64,000 nt of DNA from Ideonella dechloratans (GTDB taxonomy: Bacteria > Pseudomonadota > Gammaproteobacteria > Burkholderiales > Burkholderiaceae_C). The notes beneath the pieces are model-generated. The model was not told the DNA's origin and did no database searches. It saw only the letters and a program-made list of their open reading frames with translations. The translations under genes and the position numbers were made by a program. Shown one piece after another: positions 39,605-49,858 of the stretch. The stretch spans positions 2,170,001-2,234,000 of the forward strand of contig NZ_CP088081.1 in the NCBI RefSeq assembly GCF_021049305.1, written 5' to 3'. Numbering within the stretch: position 1 is the first letter of the stretch; every line of letters begins with the position of its first letter.

Positions 39605-40951
39605 TCAGACGTAGGCCGGGACCATGCAGGTCTTGTGTTCGATGTGGTGCGCGAACTCGTCGCGGAAATGCTTCAGCATCCCGCGCACCGGCATCGCGGC
39701 GGCATCGCCCAGGGCGCAGATGGTGCGGCCCATGATGTTGCCGGCCACGCTGTCCAGCAGTTCGAGGTCTTCGGCACGGCCGTGACCGTTCTCGATGCGG
39801 TCCACCACGCGCCACAGCCAACCCGTGCCTTCGCGGCAGGGCGTGCACTGGCCACAGGACTCGTGCGAGTAGAAGTAGGACAGGCGCTGCAGGCTCTTGA
39901 CCATGCAGCGGGTCTCGTCCATCACGATGACGGCGCCGGAGCCCAGCATCGAGCCGGCCTTGCTGATGGAGTCATAGTCCATCGTGCAGTCCATCATGAT
40001 GGATGCCGGCAGCACGGGTGCGGACGAACCGCCCGGGATCACCGCCTTGAGCCTCTTGCCGCCCTTCACACCGCCGGCGAGTTCCAGCAGCTTGGAGAAC
40101 GGCGTGCCCATCGGAATCTCGTAGTTGCCCGGACGCTCCACGTCGCCGACCATCGAGAAGATCTTGGTGCCGCCGTTGTTGGGCTTGCCGCACTCGAGGT
40201 AGGCCTGGCCGCCGTTGCGGATGATCCAGGGCACCGCCGCGAAGGTCTCGGTGTTGTTGATGGTGGTGGGCTTGCCGTACAGGCCGAAGCTGGCCGGGAA
40301 CGGCGGCTTGAAGCGGGGCTGCCCCTTCTTGCCTTCGATCGACTCCAGCAGCGCGGTCTCTTCGCCGCAGATGTAGGCACCGAAACCGTGGTGGGCGTGC
40401 AGATTGAAGCTGAAACCGCTGCCCAGGATGTTGTCACCCAGCAGACCGGCGGCACGCGCCTCGTCCAGGGCTTCCTCGAAGCGGTCGTAGACCTCGAAGA
40501 TCTCGCCGTGGATGTAGTTGTAGCCCTGGCTGATGCCCATCGCGTAGGCGGCAATGGCCATGCCCTCGATCACGATGTGCGGGTTGTAGCGCAGGATGTC
40601 GCGGTCCTTGCAGGTCCCGGGCTCGCCCTCGTCGGAGTTGCACACCAGGTACTTCTGACCCGGGAATGCGCGGGGCATGAAACTCCACTTCAGGCCCGTC
40701 GGGAAGCCGGCGCCGCCACGGCCGCGCAGACCGGACGCCTTCACCTCGGCGATCACCTGGTCCTGCGTCAGACCTTCGCCGCCGTCCTTGCCCAGGATCT
40801 TGCGCAGGGCCTGGTAGCCACCGCGCGCCAGGTAATCCTGCAGGCGCCAGTTGCTGCCGGTCAGCCCGGCATAGATCTGGGCGCCGATGTGGCGGTCATG
40901 GAAACAGGTCTCCAGGCCGGTGGCCTGGAAACGGGAGAGATCCAGTGCCAT
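39605..40951 (-). CDS. nuoF: NADH-quinone oxidoreductase subunit F
   Basis: NADH- and FMN-binding subunit of complex I, 448 residues. The NADH/FMN segments [17 protein letters not shown] and [16 protein letters not shown] are clear, and the N3 4Fe-4S cluster motif [17 protein letters not shown] is near residue 365. The ATG at 40951 lies two bases after the nuoE stop and follows an AAAGGCGG ribosome site, so it is chosen over longer in-frame extensions. Confidence 0.98.
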   Translation of the reverse strand: MALDLSRFQATGLETCFHDRHIGAQIYAGLTGSNWRLQDYLARGGYQALRKILGKDGGEGLTQDQVIAEVKASGLRGRGGAGFPTGLKWSFMPRAFPGQKYLVCNSDEGEPGTCKDRDILRYNPHIVIEGMAIAAYAMGISQGYNYIHGEIFEVYDRFEEALDEARAAGLLGDNILGSGFSFNLHAHHGFGAYICGEETALLESIEGKKGQPRFKPPFPASFGLYGKPTTINNTETFAAVPWIIRNGGQAYLECGKPNNGGTKIFSMVGDVERPGNYEIPMGTPFSKLLELAGGVKGGKRLKAVIPGGSSAPVLPASIMMDCTMDYDSISKAGSMLGSGAVIVMDETRCMVKSLQRLSYFYSHESCGQCTPCREGTGWLWRVVDRIENGHGRAEDLELLDSVAGNIMGRTICALGDAAAMPVRGMLKHFRDEFAHHIEHKTCMVPAYV

Positions 40952-40953
40952 GG

Positions 40954-41451
40954 TCAGACCGCCTTTCCTGCTTCCGAGCGGATCAGGTCGATCATCTCGT
41001 CGAGCTTCTGGTTGCTCATGTAGCTCAGCATCTGGCGGTCGTTGACCAGCATCACCGGCGCATCGGCACAGGCGCCCAGGCATTCGCACTTGGCCACGGT
41101 GAACAGACCGTCCGCGGTGGTGCCGCCATCCTCCACACCCAGCTTCTCGCACAGGTGCTCCAGCGCCTGCTGGCCGTTGCGCAGCTGGCACGGGAGGTTG
41201 GTGCAGACGTTCAGCTTGAACTTGCCGACCGGCTGCTGGTTGTACATGTTGTAGAAGGAGGTGACCTCGTGCACCGCGATGGCGGGCATGCCCAGGTACT
41301 CGGCGATCTGGGCCTCGGCTTCGGAGGACACCCAGCCCTGCTCCTGCTGCACGATGGACAGGCAGGCCATCACGGCCGACTGCGCCTGCTCCTTGGGGTA
41401 CTTGGCCACTTCCTTGGCGAAGCGGGCCTTGGTGGCGTCAGAAAGTGTCAT
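40954..41451 (-). CDS. nuoE: NADH-quinone oxidoreductase subunit E
   Basis: Thioredoxin-fold 2Fe-2S subunit of complex I (cluster N1a), 165 residues. The four ligands are in CTNLPC (C-x4-C) and CECLGAC (C-x3-C of the last two used). It overlaps the nuoD stop by 4 bases and is followed by nuoF after 2 bases, so E and F are tightly coupled, matching their function as the NADH-oxidising module. Confidence 0.97.
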   Translation of the reverse strand: MTLSDATKARFAKEVAKYPKEQAQSAVMACLSIVQQEQGWVSSEAEAQIAEYLGMPAIAVHEVTSFYNMYNQQPVGKFKLNVCTNLPCQLRNGQQALEHLCEKLGVEDGGTTADGLFTVAKCECLGACADAPVMLVNDRQMLSYMSNQKLDEMIDLIRSEAGKAV

Positions 41452-42701
41452 CGATCGATCTCGCCAAACACGATGTCCATGGTGCCGATCACCGCGACGG
41501 CGTCGGCAATCATGTGGCCGCGCGCCATCTCGTCGAGCGCGGCAAGGTGGGCAAAGCCCGGGGCGCGGATCTTCAGGCGGTACGGCTTGTTGGCGCCGTC
41601 GCTGACCATGTAGATACCGAATTCACCCTTCGGATGCTCGACGGCGGCATAGGCCTCGCCTTCGGGCACGTGGAAGCCTTCGGTGAAGAGCTTGAAGTGA
41701 TGGATCAGCTCTTCCATGCTCGACTTCATCTCGACCCGCTTGGGCGGCGCCACCTTGTGGTTGTCGGTGATCACCGGCCCCGGGTTGGCACGCAGCCAGT
41801 CGACGCACTGCTTGATGATGCGGTTGGACTGGCGCATCTCGGCCACGCGGACCAGGTAGCGATCGTAGGTGTCACCGTTCTTGCCCACCGGCACGTCGAA
41901 GTCCATGTTGGCATAGACATCGTAGGGCTGGGTCTTGCGCAGGTCCCAGGCCACGCCGGAACCGCGCAGCATCGGGCCGGAGAAACCCATGTTCAGGGCA
42001 CGCTCGGGCGAAACCACGCCGATGCCGACCGTGCGCTGCTTCCAGATGCGGTTGTCGGTCAGCAGGGTCTCGTAGTCGTCGACGTTCTTCGGGAAGCGCG
42101 CGCAGAAGTCGTCGATGAAGTCCAGCATCGAACCCTGGCGGTTCTCGTTGAGCTTCTTGATCGCGCGCTCGTTGCGGATCTTGCTCGCCTGGTACTGCGG
42201 CATGGTGTCCGGCAGATCGCGGTAGACACCGCCCGGACGGAAGTAGGCCGCGTGCATGCGGGCACCGGACACGGCTTCGTACAGGTCGAACAGGTCTTCG
42301 CGTTCGCGGAACGCGTAGATGAGGATGTTCATCGCCCCGCAGTCGATGCCGTGCGCGCCGATCCACAACAGGTGGTTCAGCAGACGGGTGATCTCCGAGA
42401 ACATCACGCGGATGTACTGGGCGCGCAGCGGCACCTCGATGCCCAGCAACCGCTCGGTGGCCAGGCAATAGGCGTGCTCATTGCACATCATCGACACGTA
42501 GTCCAGCCGGTCCATGTAGGGCAGCGACTGGATGAAGGTCTTCTGCTCGGCCAGCTTCTCGGTGGCGCGGTGCAACAGGCCGATGTGCGGGTCAGCGCGC
42601 TGGATGACCTCGCCGTCGAGCTCCAGCACGAGGCGCAGCACGCCATGCGCGGCCGGGTGCTGCGGACCGAAGTTCAGGGTGTAATTCTTGATGTCTGCCA
42701 T
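41448..42701 (-). CDS. nuoD: NADH-quinone oxidoreductase subunit D
   Basis: 49-kDa subunit of complex I forming much of the quinone site, 417 residues. It starts [20 protein letters not shown] with the quinone-site His in [13 protein letters not shown]. Other landmarks are [20 protein letters not shown] and the C-terminal end [10 protein letters not shown]. It is a separate gene from nuoC here, unlike the fused nuoCD of E. coli. Confidence 0.98.
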   Translation of the reverse strand: MADIKNYTLNFGPQHPAAHGVLRLVLELDGEVIQRADPHIGLLHRATEKLAEQKTFIQSLPYMDRLDYVSMMCNEHAYCLATERLLGIEVPLRAQYIRVMFSEITRLLNHLLWIGAHGIDCGAMNILIYAFREREDLFDLYEAVSGARMHAAYFRPGGVYRDLPDTMPQYQASKIRNERAIKKLNENRQGSMLDFIDDFCARFPKNVDDYETLLTDNRIWKQRTVGIGVVSPERALNMGFSGPMLRGSGVAWDLRKTQPYDVYANMDFDVPVGKNGDTYDRYLVRVAEMRQSNRIIKQCVDWLRANPGPVITDNHKVAPPKRVEMKSSMEELIHHFKLFTEGFHVPEGEAYAAVEHPKGEFGIYMVSDGANKPYRLKIRAPGFAHLAALDEMARGHMIADAVAVIGTMDIVFGEIDR

Positions 42702-42716
42702 GACGGGTTCCCGGGC

Positions 42717-43316
42717 TCAGTGCAGGCCGCCGTAGTTGTCTTCGCGGACCACGCGCGGAGTGATCTCGCGCGGCTCGATGGTCACCGGCTGGTAGACCAC
42801 GCGCCGGGTCTCGGCGTCGTAGCGCATCTCGACATGGCCGGAAACAGGGAAGTCCTTGCGCATCGGATGGCCGATGAAGCCGTAGTCGGTCAGGATGCGA
42901 CGCAGGTCCTGGTGACCTTCGAAGATGATGCCGTACAGGTCGAAGGCCTCGCGCTCGAACCAGTTGGCCGAGTTCCAGATGTCGTTGACCGAGGCCACCA
43001 TCGGCAGGTCGTCGTCCGGCGCGAAGACCTTCAGACGCACGCGCCAGTTCAGCGAAACAGACAGCAGGTGCGTCACCACCATGAAGCGGGGCCCCTCCCA
43101 GGGCTCGTTGCGGTAGGTGGACATGTCCATGCCGCACAGGTCGATCAGTTGCTCGAACTGGAGCCGGGAATCGTCGTGCAGCGCCTGGGCGACGCCCAGG
43201 TAATCCGCGGCCTTGACCGTGATGGTGATCTCGCCGCGCTCGCGCTGGAGGCGCTGGATGCGCTCGCCCAGCACGTCCGTCAGGGCGGCTTGCAGGTTGT
43301 CGAGTTTCTGCGTCAT
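42717..43316 (-). CDS. nuoC: NADH-quinone oxidoreductase subunit C
   Basis: 30-kDa subunit of complex I, 199 residues. The conserved C-terminal block includes [36 protein letters not shown] and [20 protein letters not shown]. The ATG at 43316 is chosen over one four codons upstream because it sits 18 bases after nuoB and matches the usual MTQKL-like start. Confidence 0.97.
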   Translation of the reverse strand: MTQKLDNLQAALTDVLGERIQRLQRERGEITITVKAADYLGVAQALHDDSRLQFEQLIDLCGMDMSTYRNEPWEGPRFMVVTHLLSVSLNWRVRLKVFAPDDDLPMVASVNDIWNSANWFEREAFDLYGIIFEGHQDLRRILTDYGFIGHPMRKDFPVSGHVEMRYDAETRRVVYQPVTIEPREITPRVVREDNYGGLH

Positions 43317-43334
43317 GTGTGGACCCACCCGCGC

Positions 43335-43811
43335 TCAGCGGGCAATGGTGTTTTCGCGCCGGATCTTGGCCTGCAGCTGCAGGATGCCGTACAGCAGGGC
43401 TTCCGCCGTGGGCGGACAGCCGGGGACATACACATCCACCGGCACGATGCGATCGCAGCCACGCACCACCGAGTAGCTGTAGTGGTAGTAACCGCCGCCG
43501 TTGGCACAGGAGCCCATGGAAAGCACCCAGCGCGGCTCGGCCATCTGGTCATAGACCTTGCGCAGGGCCGGCGCCATCTTGTTGCACAGCGTGCCCGCCA
43601 CGATCATCAGATCGGACTGACGGGGACTGGGGCGGAACAACATGCCGAAACGGTCGATGTCGTAGCGCGCCGCACCGGCGTGCATCATCTCGACCGCGCA
43701 GCAGGCCAGACCAAAGGTCATGGGCCAGAGCGAGCCCGTCTTGGACCAGTTCACCAGCTTGTCAACCGAGGTGGTGACAAAGCCTTCCTTCAGAATGCCT
43801 TCATTACCCAT
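43335..43811 (-). CDS. nuoB: NADH-quinone oxidoreductase subunit B
   Basis: Subunit of complex I carrying the terminal 4Fe-4S cluster N2, which reduces quinone; 158 residues. The tandem cysteines in [14 protein letters not shown], the Cys in [14 protein letters not shown] and the Cys in [14 protein letters not shown] are the cluster ligands. The start [19 protein letters not shown] is typical of betaproteobacteria. A 69-base gap separates it from nuoA. Confidence 0.98.
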   Translation of the reverse strand: MGNEGILKEGFVTTSVDKLVNWSKTGSLWPMTFGLACCAVEMMHAGAARYDIDRFGMLFRPSPRQSDLMIVAGTLCNKMAPALRKVYDQMAEPRWVLSMGSCANGGGYYHYSYSVVRGCDRIVPVDVYVPGCPPTAEALLYGILQLQAKIRRENTIAR

Positions 43812-43880
43812 GTGTAGTGTGCTTCTCGCTGTGGTCGTGACATCCCGGGAGGGATGCCGCCTCGAACACCCGGCCGGGGA

Positions 43881-44240
43881 TCACTCCCAGTCGAGAGCGC
43901 CCTTCTTCCATTCGTAGGCAAAGCCGACCACCAGGATCGACAGGAAAACCATCATCGCCCAGAAACCTGACGCCCCAATGTCTTTGAGCGAAACAGCCCA
44001 AGGGAACAGGAAGGCGATTTCCAAGTCGAACAGGATGAACAGGATCGCCACCAGGTAGTAGCGAACATCGAACTTCATGCGGGCATCTTCGAAGGCCTCG
44101 AAGCCGCACTCGTAGGGCGAGTTCTTTTCGGCATCCGGCCGATTGGGGCCCAGCAGAAAGCCCAGCACCTGCGGGGCAACCCCGACCAGCGCTCCGACCA
44201 GAATGAAGAGAATGACGGGAAGATAGGGTTGCAGGTCCAT
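43881..44240 (-). CDS. nuoA: NADH-quinone oxidoreductase subunit A
   Basis: Small membrane subunit of complex I (ND3 equivalent), 119 residues with three helices. The conserved loop [20 protein letters not shown] and the second helix [18 protein letters not shown] are diagnostic. The ATG at 44240 is preferred to the ATG 14 codons upstream because the first hydrophobic helix begins right after it. It is the first nuo gene. Upstream, only about 45 bases separate it from an intrinsic-terminator-like hairpin that follows tRNA-Leu. Confidence 0.97.
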   Translation of the reverse strand: MDLQPYLPVILFILVGALVGVAPQVLGFLLGPNRPDAEKNSPYECGFEAFEDARMKFDVRYYLVAILFILFDLEIAFLFPWAVSLKDIGASGFWAMMVFLSILVVGFAYEWKKGALDWE

Positions 44241-44284
44241 GGTCGGCGGGTTCCAGCAGTCGTCAAAAGCGCATCCGGACAATG

Positions 44285-44331
44285 AAAAGGGCGCGCCCCC
44301 TGAGGCCCACGGCCCCAGGCACTGCGCGCCC
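44285..44331 (-). terminator. Intrinsic terminator/attenuator between tRNA-Leu and nuoA
   Basis: In the minus direction GGGCGCGC (44331-44324) pairs with GCGCGCCC (44296-44289), with an inner CTGGGGCC-GTG-GGCCTCAG stem, followed by TTTTCATT. It lies 64 bases after the tRNA and about 45 bases before the nuoA start. It would end the tRNA-Leu transcript, or limit read-through into nuo. Confidence 0.7.
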
Positions 44332-44394
44332 AGCCTTCCCCGATGACCTCAGGGCGCTCGGCAGGACTCCGGATGAAGGCCCTGCCGATGAATC

Positions 44395-44479
44395 TGGTGC
44401 CGACGGCGAGACTCGAACTCGCACAGCTTTCGCCACTACCCCCTCAAGATAGCGTGTCTACCAATTTCACCACGTCGGC
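44395..44479 (-). tRNA. tRNA-Leu (GAG anticodon)
   Basis: The minus strand reads GCCGACGTGGTGAAATTGGT, then continues to an acceptor end GCCGTCGGCACCA. The acceptor stem GCCGACG/CGTCGGC is perfect, the CCA is encoded, and the T-loop GTTCGAGTC is standard. The anticodon stem is CTATC/GGTAG and the loop TTGAGGG gives anticodon GAG. A variable arm of class II size is present, as required for tRNA-Leu. It lies between secG and nuoA. Confidence 0.97.
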
Positions 44480-44543
44480 GTGGTTCAGTCCTGTCTAGTG
44501 TCTGTCCAGTTTGCGTGAGGTGTTGCTCACTGAACAGCCATCG

Positions 44544-44549
44544 ATTCTA
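44544..44549 (-). promoter_or_regulatory. Possible -10 box of the tRNA-Leu promoter
   Basis: TAGAAT on the minus strand lies about 65 bases before the tRNA 5' end, in an AT-rich patch that stands out between secG and the tRNA. I see no good -35 at the standard distance. The same TAGAATC string appears upstream of rpsO. A small palindrome TCTGTT-CA-AACAGA (44584-44597) overlaps the secG end side. Confidence 0.3.
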
Positions 44550-44600
44550 GCCTGAAAAATGACTTAACTCATCTTTCACGCGGTCTGTTCAAACAGATTG

Positions 44601-44948
44601 TCAGTTCGATGCACCGGAAGCAGGCACCTGGACTGCCGTGGGGATCTGGGGCACGGCCGGCGCGGCCTTTTCCAGCACGCTGCCAGTGTCCGCCGGCTGG
44701 GCACGCGACACGCTGTTGGACATGAACGCCAAGCCCAGCGTCGCCAGGAAGAACACCGTGGCACACACCGCCGTGGTGCGCGACAGGAAGCTGGCACTGC
44801 CGGTGGCACCGAACAGGCTGCCCGAAGCCCCGCTACCGAACGAGGCCCCCATGTCGGCCCCCTTGCCGTGCTGCACCAGCACCAAGCCGATCATGACGAT
44901 GGCAGCCACCATTTGCAGCACGACCAGCAGGTTCATCCAGATATGCAT
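44601..44948 (-). CDS. secG: Protein-export membrane protein SecG
   Basis: Small subunit of the SecYEG translocon, 115 residues. Two helices are visible: LLVVLQMVAAIVMIGLVLVQ and TTAVCATVFFLATLGLAFM, separated by the conserved HGKGADMGASFGSGASGSLF loop. The C-terminal tail is Pro/Ala-rich and longer than in E. coli, as in other betaproteobacteria. It lies 44 bases after tpiA and before tRNA-Leu, the usual betaproteobacterial arrangement. Confidence 0.96.
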   Translation of the reverse strand: MHIWMNLLVVLQMVAAIVMIGLVLVQHGKGADMGASFGSGASGSLFGATGSASFLSRTTAVCATVFFLATLGLAFMSNSVSRAQPADTGSVLEKAAPAVPQIPTAVQVPASGASN

Positions 44949-44992
44949 GAATTCTTACTCCAAAGATTGATGTGTACGGTGCCGAGCCGTCC

Positions 44993-45733
44993 TCAGCCGG
45001 CCGCGCGACAAATGGCCACGAAGTCTTCCGCCTTCAGGGCGGCGCCGCCGATCAGGCCACCGTCGATGTCGGCCTGGGCAAACAGGCTGGCCGCGTTATC
45101 CGGCTTCACACTGCCACCATAGAGCAGCACCATGGTGTCCGCGCGGGGCGTGGCCGCCTTCAGCTGGGCCCGCAGCACGGCATGCACCGCCTGGGCCTGC
45201 TCGGGCGTGGCCGTGCGCCCGGTGCCAATGGCCCAGACCGGCTCATAAGCCACCACCATCTCGCCCACGCAGTGCGCCAGCTTCTGGATCACTGCCGACA
45301 ACTGACGCTTGACCACCGCTTCAGTTTCCCCCGCGTCGCGCTGCGCCAGGGTCTCGCCCACGCAGACGATGGGGGTGATGCCTCGCGCCAGCGCCGCCTT
45401 GGCCTTGTCGGCCACCACCTGGTCCGACTCGCCATGGTAGGCGCGGCGCTCGGAGTGACCGACGATGGCATAGCGGCAGCCGAACTCAGCCAGCATGCCC
45501 GCGGACACCTCACCGGTGTAGGCGCCTTGCTCGTGCGCCGAACAATCCTGAGCCCCCCAGCGCAGATCGGTGTTGGCCAGGGTCACGGCCGTTTCGGACA
45601 GGTAGGGAAACGGCACACACACCGCCACATCGCAAGCGAAGGGGCGCGCCCCCACGATGCCGGCCAGCAGCTCGGCATTGCCCTTGTGGCTGCCGTGCAT
45701 CTTCCAATTGCCAACCACCAACTTGCGTCGCAT
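44993..45733 (-). CDS. tpiA: Triose-phosphate isomerase
   Basis: Glycolytic/gluconeogenic enzyme interconverting dihydroxyacetone phosphate and glyceraldehyde 3-phosphate, 246 residues. The catalytic Lys is in [10 protein letters not shown], the electrophilic His in [13 protein letters not shown], and the catalytic Glu in [19 protein letters not shown]. The phosphate loop [16 protein letters not shown] is intact. It lies 35 bases after the quinone oxidoreductase gene and is read with it. Confidence 0.98.
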   Translation of the reverse strand: MRRKLVVGNWKMHGSHKGNAELLAGIVGARPFACDVAVCVPFPYLSETAVTLANTDLRWGAQDCSAHEQGAYTGEVSAGMLAEFGCRYAIVGHSERRAYHGESDQVVADKAKAALARGITPIVCVGETLAQRDAGETEAVVKRQLSAVIQKLAHCVGEMVVAYEPVWAIGTGRTATPEQAQAVHAVLRAQLKAATPRADTMVLLYGGSVKPDNAASLFAQADIDGGLIGGAALKAEDFVAICRAAG

Positions 45734-45768
45734 GGAACCTCTCTTGTCTCTCGATTCTTCTGCGGCCT

Positions 45769-46761
45769 TCAGGCCGCCCAGTCCAGCACGATCTTGCCGA
45801 CATGCTGGCTGGATTCCATCAGCGCATGGGCCTCGGCCGCCCGGGCCGCCGGGAACACCTGTTCGATCACCGGCTTGATGCGACCCGCCGCCAGCAGGGG
45901 CCAGACCTTTTCGCGCAACGCGGCGGCAATGGCCCCCTTGAAGGCGACCGGGCGCGGACGCAGTGTCGAGCCCGTGATCGTCAAGCGGCGACGCAGGACC
46001 TCACCGGCGTTGAACTCGCTCTTCACGCCCCCCTGGATGGCGATGATCACGATGCGACCATCGTCGGCCAGACAGGACACCTCGCGGGCGACATAGTCAC
46101 CGGCCACCATGTCCAGCACCACATCGGCACCACGACCAGCCGTGAGGCGCTTGACCTCTTCGGCGAAGTCCTGGGCGCGGTAGTTGATGGCATGGTCGGC
46201 GCCCAGCGCCACGCAAGCCGCGCACTTCTCGTCGCTGCCGGCGGTGACGATCACGGTTGCCCCCAGGGCCTTGCCCAGCTGGATGGCCGTGACACCAATG
46301 CCACTGCCTCCCCCCTGCACCAGCAGGGTCTCCCCCGCCTGCAGACGCCCGCGGTCGAACACGTTCGACCAGACGGTGAAGAAGGTCTCGGGCAGACTGG
46401 CCGCCTCGATCAGACTCAGACCGTCCGGCACCGGCAGGCATTGGGCCAGCGGCACCACGCACAACTCGGCATAACCGCCGCCGGCCACCAGACCACACAC
46501 CGCATCGCCCAGCGCAAAGCCGGCGGCGGCCAGTTCGGCAGCATCGCCTGCGACGATCTCACCCGCGATCTCCAGACCCGGCAGGTCGGAGGCGCCCGGC
46601 GGGGGCGCGTAGGCGCCCTTGCGCTGCAGCACATCCGGACGGTTGACGCCGGAGGCTCGCACACGCACCAGAACTTCGCCAGCCCCGGGGGCCGGGTCGG
46701 GGCGAACCGCCTCGACCAGGACCTCGGGCTTGCCGAAGCGGGTGATCTCGATCGCACGCAT
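45769..46761 (-). CDS. NAD(P)H-quinone oxidoreductase, zinc-free medium-chain type (PIG3/QorA-like)
   Basis: Cytoplasmic oxidoreductase of 330 residues in the zeta-crystallin/quinone reductase branch of the medium-chain dehydrogenases; no structural zinc cysteine cluster is seen. Landmarks are [36 protein letters not shown] and the nucleotide-binding [17 protein letters not shown] with [19 protein letters not shown]. The ATG at 46761 is chosen; a GTCAG-like upstream codon would extend into pnp. It sits 10 bases after pnp and 35 before tpiA. The true electron acceptor is unknown. Confidence 0.92.
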   Translation of the reverse strand: MRAIEITRFGKPEVLVEAVRPDPAPGAGEVLVRVRASGVNRPDVLQRKGAYAPPPGASDLPGLEIAGEIVAGDAAELAAAGFALGDAVCGLVAGGGYAELCVVPLAQCLPVPDGLSLIEAASLPETFFTVWSNVFDRGRLQAGETLLVQGGGSGIGVTAIQLGKALGATVIVTAGSDEKCAACVALGADHAINYRAQDFAEEVKRLTAGRGADVVLDMVAGDYVAREVSCLADDGRIVIIAIQGGVKSEFNAGEVLRRRLTITGSTLRPRPVAFKGAIAAALREKVWPLLAAGRIKPVIEQVFPAARAAEAHALMESSQHVGKIVLDWAA

Positions 46762-46771
46762 CGGTGTCGGC

Positions 46772-49060
46772 TTACTGCTGCTGTTGCTGCTGCTGGGCGA
46801 CACCGTTGTCCGTCACAGCCTCGGGCGCCGGCTGCTGCTCGGCGCGCTCACGACGGGGACGCTCGCTGCGCTCACCGCGCTCGCCGCGGTCACGGCGCTC
46901 GCCACGGTCACCGCGGTCACCACGCTCGCGCGGAGCACGCTCGTAGCGCTCTTCCTCCATGCCTTCCGGACGCTCCTGCAGCGCCTTCATGGACAGCTTG
47001 ATGCGACCCTTCTCGTCGGTCTCCAGCACCTTGACCTTGACGATCTGGCCTTCCTTCAGGAAGTCCTCGACCTTCTCGACGCGCTGGTGGGCGATCTGAC
47101 TGATGTGCAGCAAACCATCCTTGCCCGGCAGGATGTTGACCAGGGCGCCGAAGTCCAGGATCTTGGTGACCGGGCCTTCGTAGACCTTGCCCACTTCCGC
47201 CTCGGCGGTGATCTCGGTGATGCGCTTCTTGGCGAACTCGGCCTTGTCGGCATCGGTCGAGGCGATGGTGATGGTGCCGTCTTCGCCGATGTCGATCGTG
47301 CAGCCGGTTTCCTCGGTCAGCGCACGGATGGTGGCGCCGCCCTTGCCGATCACGTCACGGATCTTCTCCGGGTTGATCTTCATGGTGTACAGGCGCGGCG
47401 CGAACTGCGAGACCTCGGTCTTGGCGCCGCCCATGGCTTCCACCATCTTGCCCAGGATGTGCATGCGCGCTTCCTTGGCCTGGGCCAGAGCGACCTGCAT
47501 GATTTCCTTGGTGATGCCCTGGATCTTGATGTCCATCTGCAGCGCGGTCACGCCCTGCGTGGTGCCAGCCACCTTGAAGTCCATGTCACCCAGGTGATCT
47601 TCGTCGCCCAGGATGTCGGTCAGCACCGCAAAGCGGTTGTCCTCCTTGATCAGGCCCATGGCGATGCCAGCCACATGGGCCTTCATCGGCACGCCAGCGT
47701 CCATCAGTGCCAGGCAGCCACCGCAAACCGAGGCCATCGACGAAGAGCCGTTGGATTCGGTGATCTCGGAGACCACGCGGATGCTGTAGGGGAAGTCTTC
47801 CTTATCCGGCAGGCAGGCCACCAGGGCGCGCTTGGCCAGACGGCCATGGCCGATTTCGCGGCGCTTGGGGCTGCCGACGCGGCCCGTTTCGCCGGTGGCG
47901 AACGGAGGCATGTTGTAGTGCAGCATGAAGCGCTCGCTGTACTCGCCCGCCAGCGCGTCGATCACCTGGGCGTCGCGGTCGGTGCCCAGCGTGGCGGCCA
48001 CCAGGGCCTGGGTCTCGCCACGGGTGAACAGCGCCGAGCCGTGGGCGCGCGGCAGCACGCTGTTGCGGATCTCGATCGGACGCACGGTGCGGGTGTCACG
48101 ACCGTCGATGCGGGGCTCACCGGCCAGGATCTGGCCACGCACGATGCGGGCCTCGATCTCGAACAGCAGGCCGTCGACCTCGACGCCGTCGAAGGTGAGG
48201 CCCTGCTCGGTCAGCGCAGCCTTGACGGCAGCGTAGGCCTCGCGGCAAGCCTGGGTGCGGGCCTGCTTGGAGCGGATCTGGTAGGCGGCGCGCAGCTGCG
48301 GCTCGGCCAGTTCGGTCACCTTGGCGATGAAGGCCTCGTCCTTGGCCGGCGCCTTCCAGTCCCAGACGGGCTTGCCGGCCTCACGCACCAGTTCGTGGAT
48401 GGCGTTGATCGCCACCTTGCCCTGGTCATGGCCGTACACCACGGCGCCCAGCATCACGTCCTCGGACAGCTGGTCGGCCTCGGATTCCACCATCAGCACG
48501 GCGGCTTCGGTGCCCGCCACGACCAGATCCAGCTTGGAATCGGCCAGCTGGGTCTTGCCCGGGTTCAGCACGTATTCGCCGTTGACATAGCCCACGCGGG
48601 CGGCGCCGATCGGGCCGTTGAACGGGATGCCGGACACGGCCAGCGCGGCCGAGGTGGCGATCATGGCGGCGATGTCGGCCTGCACCTCGGGGTTCAGGCT
48701 CAGCACATGGACGACGACCTGGACTTCGTTGAAGAAGCCCTCGGGGAACAGGGGGCGGATCGGGCGGTCGATCAGGCGGCTGGTCAGGGTCTCCAGCTCG
48801 CTGGGGCGGCCTTCGCGCTTGAAGAAGCTGCCCGGGATCTTGCCGGCGGCGTAGGTCTTCTCGATGTAGTCGACCGTCAGCGGGAAGAAGTCCTGGCCCG
48901 GCTTGGGCTCGGTCTTGGCGACCACGGTGGCCAGCACCACGGTGTCTTCGATGTTGACGATGACGGCACCGCTGGACTGGCGGGCGATCTCGCCGGTTTC
49001 CATGGTGACCTGATGCTGGCCCCACTGGAAGGTCTTGGTGACTTTGTTGAACATGCTCAT
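46772..49060 (-). CDS. pnp: Polyribonucleotide nucleotidyltransferase (PNPase) with Arg/Gly-rich, Gln-terminated tail
   Basis: Phosphorolytic 3'-5' exoribonuclease of 762 residues, a core part of RNA decay. Two RNase PH domains are present (first starting [20 protein letters not shown]; second containing [20 protein letters not shown] and [19 protein letters not shown]), then a KH domain ([20 protein letters not shown]) and an S1 domain ([20 protein letters not shown]). After S1, about 65 residues are low complexity: repeated RGDRGER-type units, then a run of seven Gln. The ATG at 49060 gives the standard [11 protein letters not shown] start. It is preceded by rpsO and an intrinsic terminator, as in many proteobacteria, so expression needs read-through or its own promoter. 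Confidence 0.97.
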   Translation of the reverse strand: MSMFNKVTKTFQWGQHQVTMETGEIARQSSGAVIVNIEDTVVLATVVAKTEPKPGQDFFPLTVDYIEKTYAAGKIPGSFFKREGRPSELETLTSRLIDRPIRPLFPEGFFNEVQVVVHVLSLNPEVQADIAAMIATSAALAVSGIPFNGPIGAARVGYVNGEYVLNPGKTQLADSKLDLVVAGTEAAVLMVESEADQLSEDVMLGAVVYGHDQGKVAINAIHELVREAGKPVWDWKAPAKDEAFIAKVTELAEPQLRAAYQIRSKQARTQACREAYAAVKAALTEQGLTFDGVEVDGLLFEIEARIVRGQILAGEPRIDGRDTRTVRPIEIRNSVLPRAHGSALFTRGETQALVAATLGTDRDAQVIDALAGEYSERFMLHYNMPPFATGETGRVGSPKRREIGHGRLAKRALVACLPDKEDFPYSIRVVSEITESNGSSSMASVCGGCLALMDAGVPMKAHVAGIAMGLIKEDNRFAVLTDILGDEDHLGDMDFKVAGTTQGVTALQMDIKIQGITKEIMQVALAQAKEARMHILGKMVEAMGGAKTEVSQFAPRLYTMKINPEKIRDVIGKGGATIRALTEETGCTIDIGEDGTITIASTDADKAEFAKKRITEITAEAEVGKVYEGPVTKILDFGALVNILPGKDGLLHISQIAHQRVEKVEDFLKEGQIVKVKVLETDEKGRIKLSMKALQERPEGMEEERYERAPRERGDRGDRGERRDRGERGERSERPRRERAEQQPAPEAVTDNGVAQQQQQQQ

Positions 49061-49203
49061 GGATGTCTCCGGTGAACGCGGCGCTCTTGGCGGCGGCGCC
49101 GTGGGACCGGGAGTCACCGTGTCGGGCGGTATGCCATTCCAGGGTGAGGGACACGCCCCCACTTTGGAATGACACGACAGTACCCCGAACCCGGTTGCAC
49201 TCC

Positions 49204-49249
49204 GAAAAAACAAAGAGCCTGTGCTGGGTGGAACTCCAGACAGGCTCTT
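49204..49249 (-). terminator. Intrinsic terminator between rpsO and pnp
   Basis: In the minus direction AAGAGCCTGTCTGG pairs with CCAGCACAGGCTCTT (one bulged base) and is followed by TGTTTTTT. The hairpin starts about 18 bases after the rpsO stop and about 140 bases before pnp. The 145 bases from here to pnp hold only a possible pnp promoter or processing site. Confidence 0.88.
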
Positions 49250-49266
49250 GACCAGCGATGCCTGGC

Positions 49267-49536
49267 TTACTTGCGCAGGCCCAGCTTCTGGATCAGTGCA
49301 GTGTAGCGCTCGGCATCCTTGCCCTTCAGGTAGGCCAGCAGGCGCTTGCGCTGGTTGACCATCTTCAGCAGACCGCGGCGGCCATGATGATCCTTGGCGT
49401 GGGTCTTGAAGTGAGGGGTCAGCTCGTTGATGCGAGCGGTCAGCAGGGCCACCTGGACTTCGGGGGAGCCGGTATCGGCGGCGCTGCGGGCATGGGCCTT
49501 GACGATGTCGGCCTTGTTGAGGTCTGCCACGGACAT
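49267..49536 (-). CDS. rpsO: 30S ribosomal protein S15
   Basis: Small-subunit protein that binds the central domain of 16S rRNA, 89 residues, exactly the family length. Signature segments are [40 protein letters not shown] and [20 protein letters not shown]. The ATG at 49536 follows AAAGGAAATCGCC, a good ribosome site. Upstream is a long leader that could fold into a pseudoknot; downstream is an intrinsic terminator and then pnp. Confidence 0.99.
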   Translation of the reverse strand: MSVADLNKADIVKAHARSAADTGSPEVQVALLTARINELTPHFKTHAKDHHGRRGLLKMVNQRKRLLAYLKGKDAERYTALIQKLGLRK

Positions 49537-49600
49537 GGCGATTTCCTTTGTTTGGGATTCCGCCACACCCGGAACACCCCTTGGCGGGGCGACCTGGACG

Positions 49601-49641
49601 CCTGCGGTTTCCGTTGATGACTTGCGGTCGCAGGTGAAACC
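49601..49641 (-). promoter_or_regulatory. rpsO leader with potential H-type pseudoknot
   Basis: The 322 bases between rpsO and the protease gene at 49859 hold no gene. In the rpsO leader, read on the minus strand, GGTTTC (49641-49636) can pair with GAAACC (49611-49606), and CCTGC (49634-49630) with GCAGG (49605-49601). The order a-b-a'-b' is that of an H-type pseudoknot. Further down, CCCC-GCCAA-GGGG can form a hairpin before the ribosome site. S15 represses its own translation through leader structures in several bacteria, including a pseudoknot in E. coli. The fold here is drawn by eye. Confidence 0.4.
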
Positions 49642-49691
49642 AACCCGCGCCGTGCTCTTCCATCCGGGATGATTCCCGAACGAAGCGTTGG

Positions 49692-49697
49692 ATTCTA
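49692..49697 (-). promoter_or_regulatory. Possible -10 box of the rpsO promoter
   Basis: TAGAAT on the minus strand lies about 155 bases before the rpsO start, in the only AT-rich patch of this intergenic region. It would give a leader of about 145 bases that includes the pseudoknot candidate. No convincing -35 is seen. Confidence 0.35.
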
Positions 49698-49858
49698 AAC
49701 CAAAGTCCTCGCTTGCACCAGCACGCCCGCCGGGAACTCCGGGTCGACCCGACGCCAGACTGGGGATGGCCCACGGCCGGGCAGCAAGAACAATCCCAGA
49801 TTCAGGGCGCAGAGGCCGCCCATCCACCCGATCAGCCACCCGATAGAGGGAGCCTATC

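Noticed and set aside
46775..46795. CAG-type trinucleotide run as a mobile or phase-variable repeat
   Set aside because: Only seven codons with one CAA interruption; in-frame at a protein end, so no on/off switching is expected.
46619..49075. An 818-residue open frame antisense to pnp
   Set aside because: Leu/Gly/Asp shadow composition with no domain; pnp on the other strand is certain.
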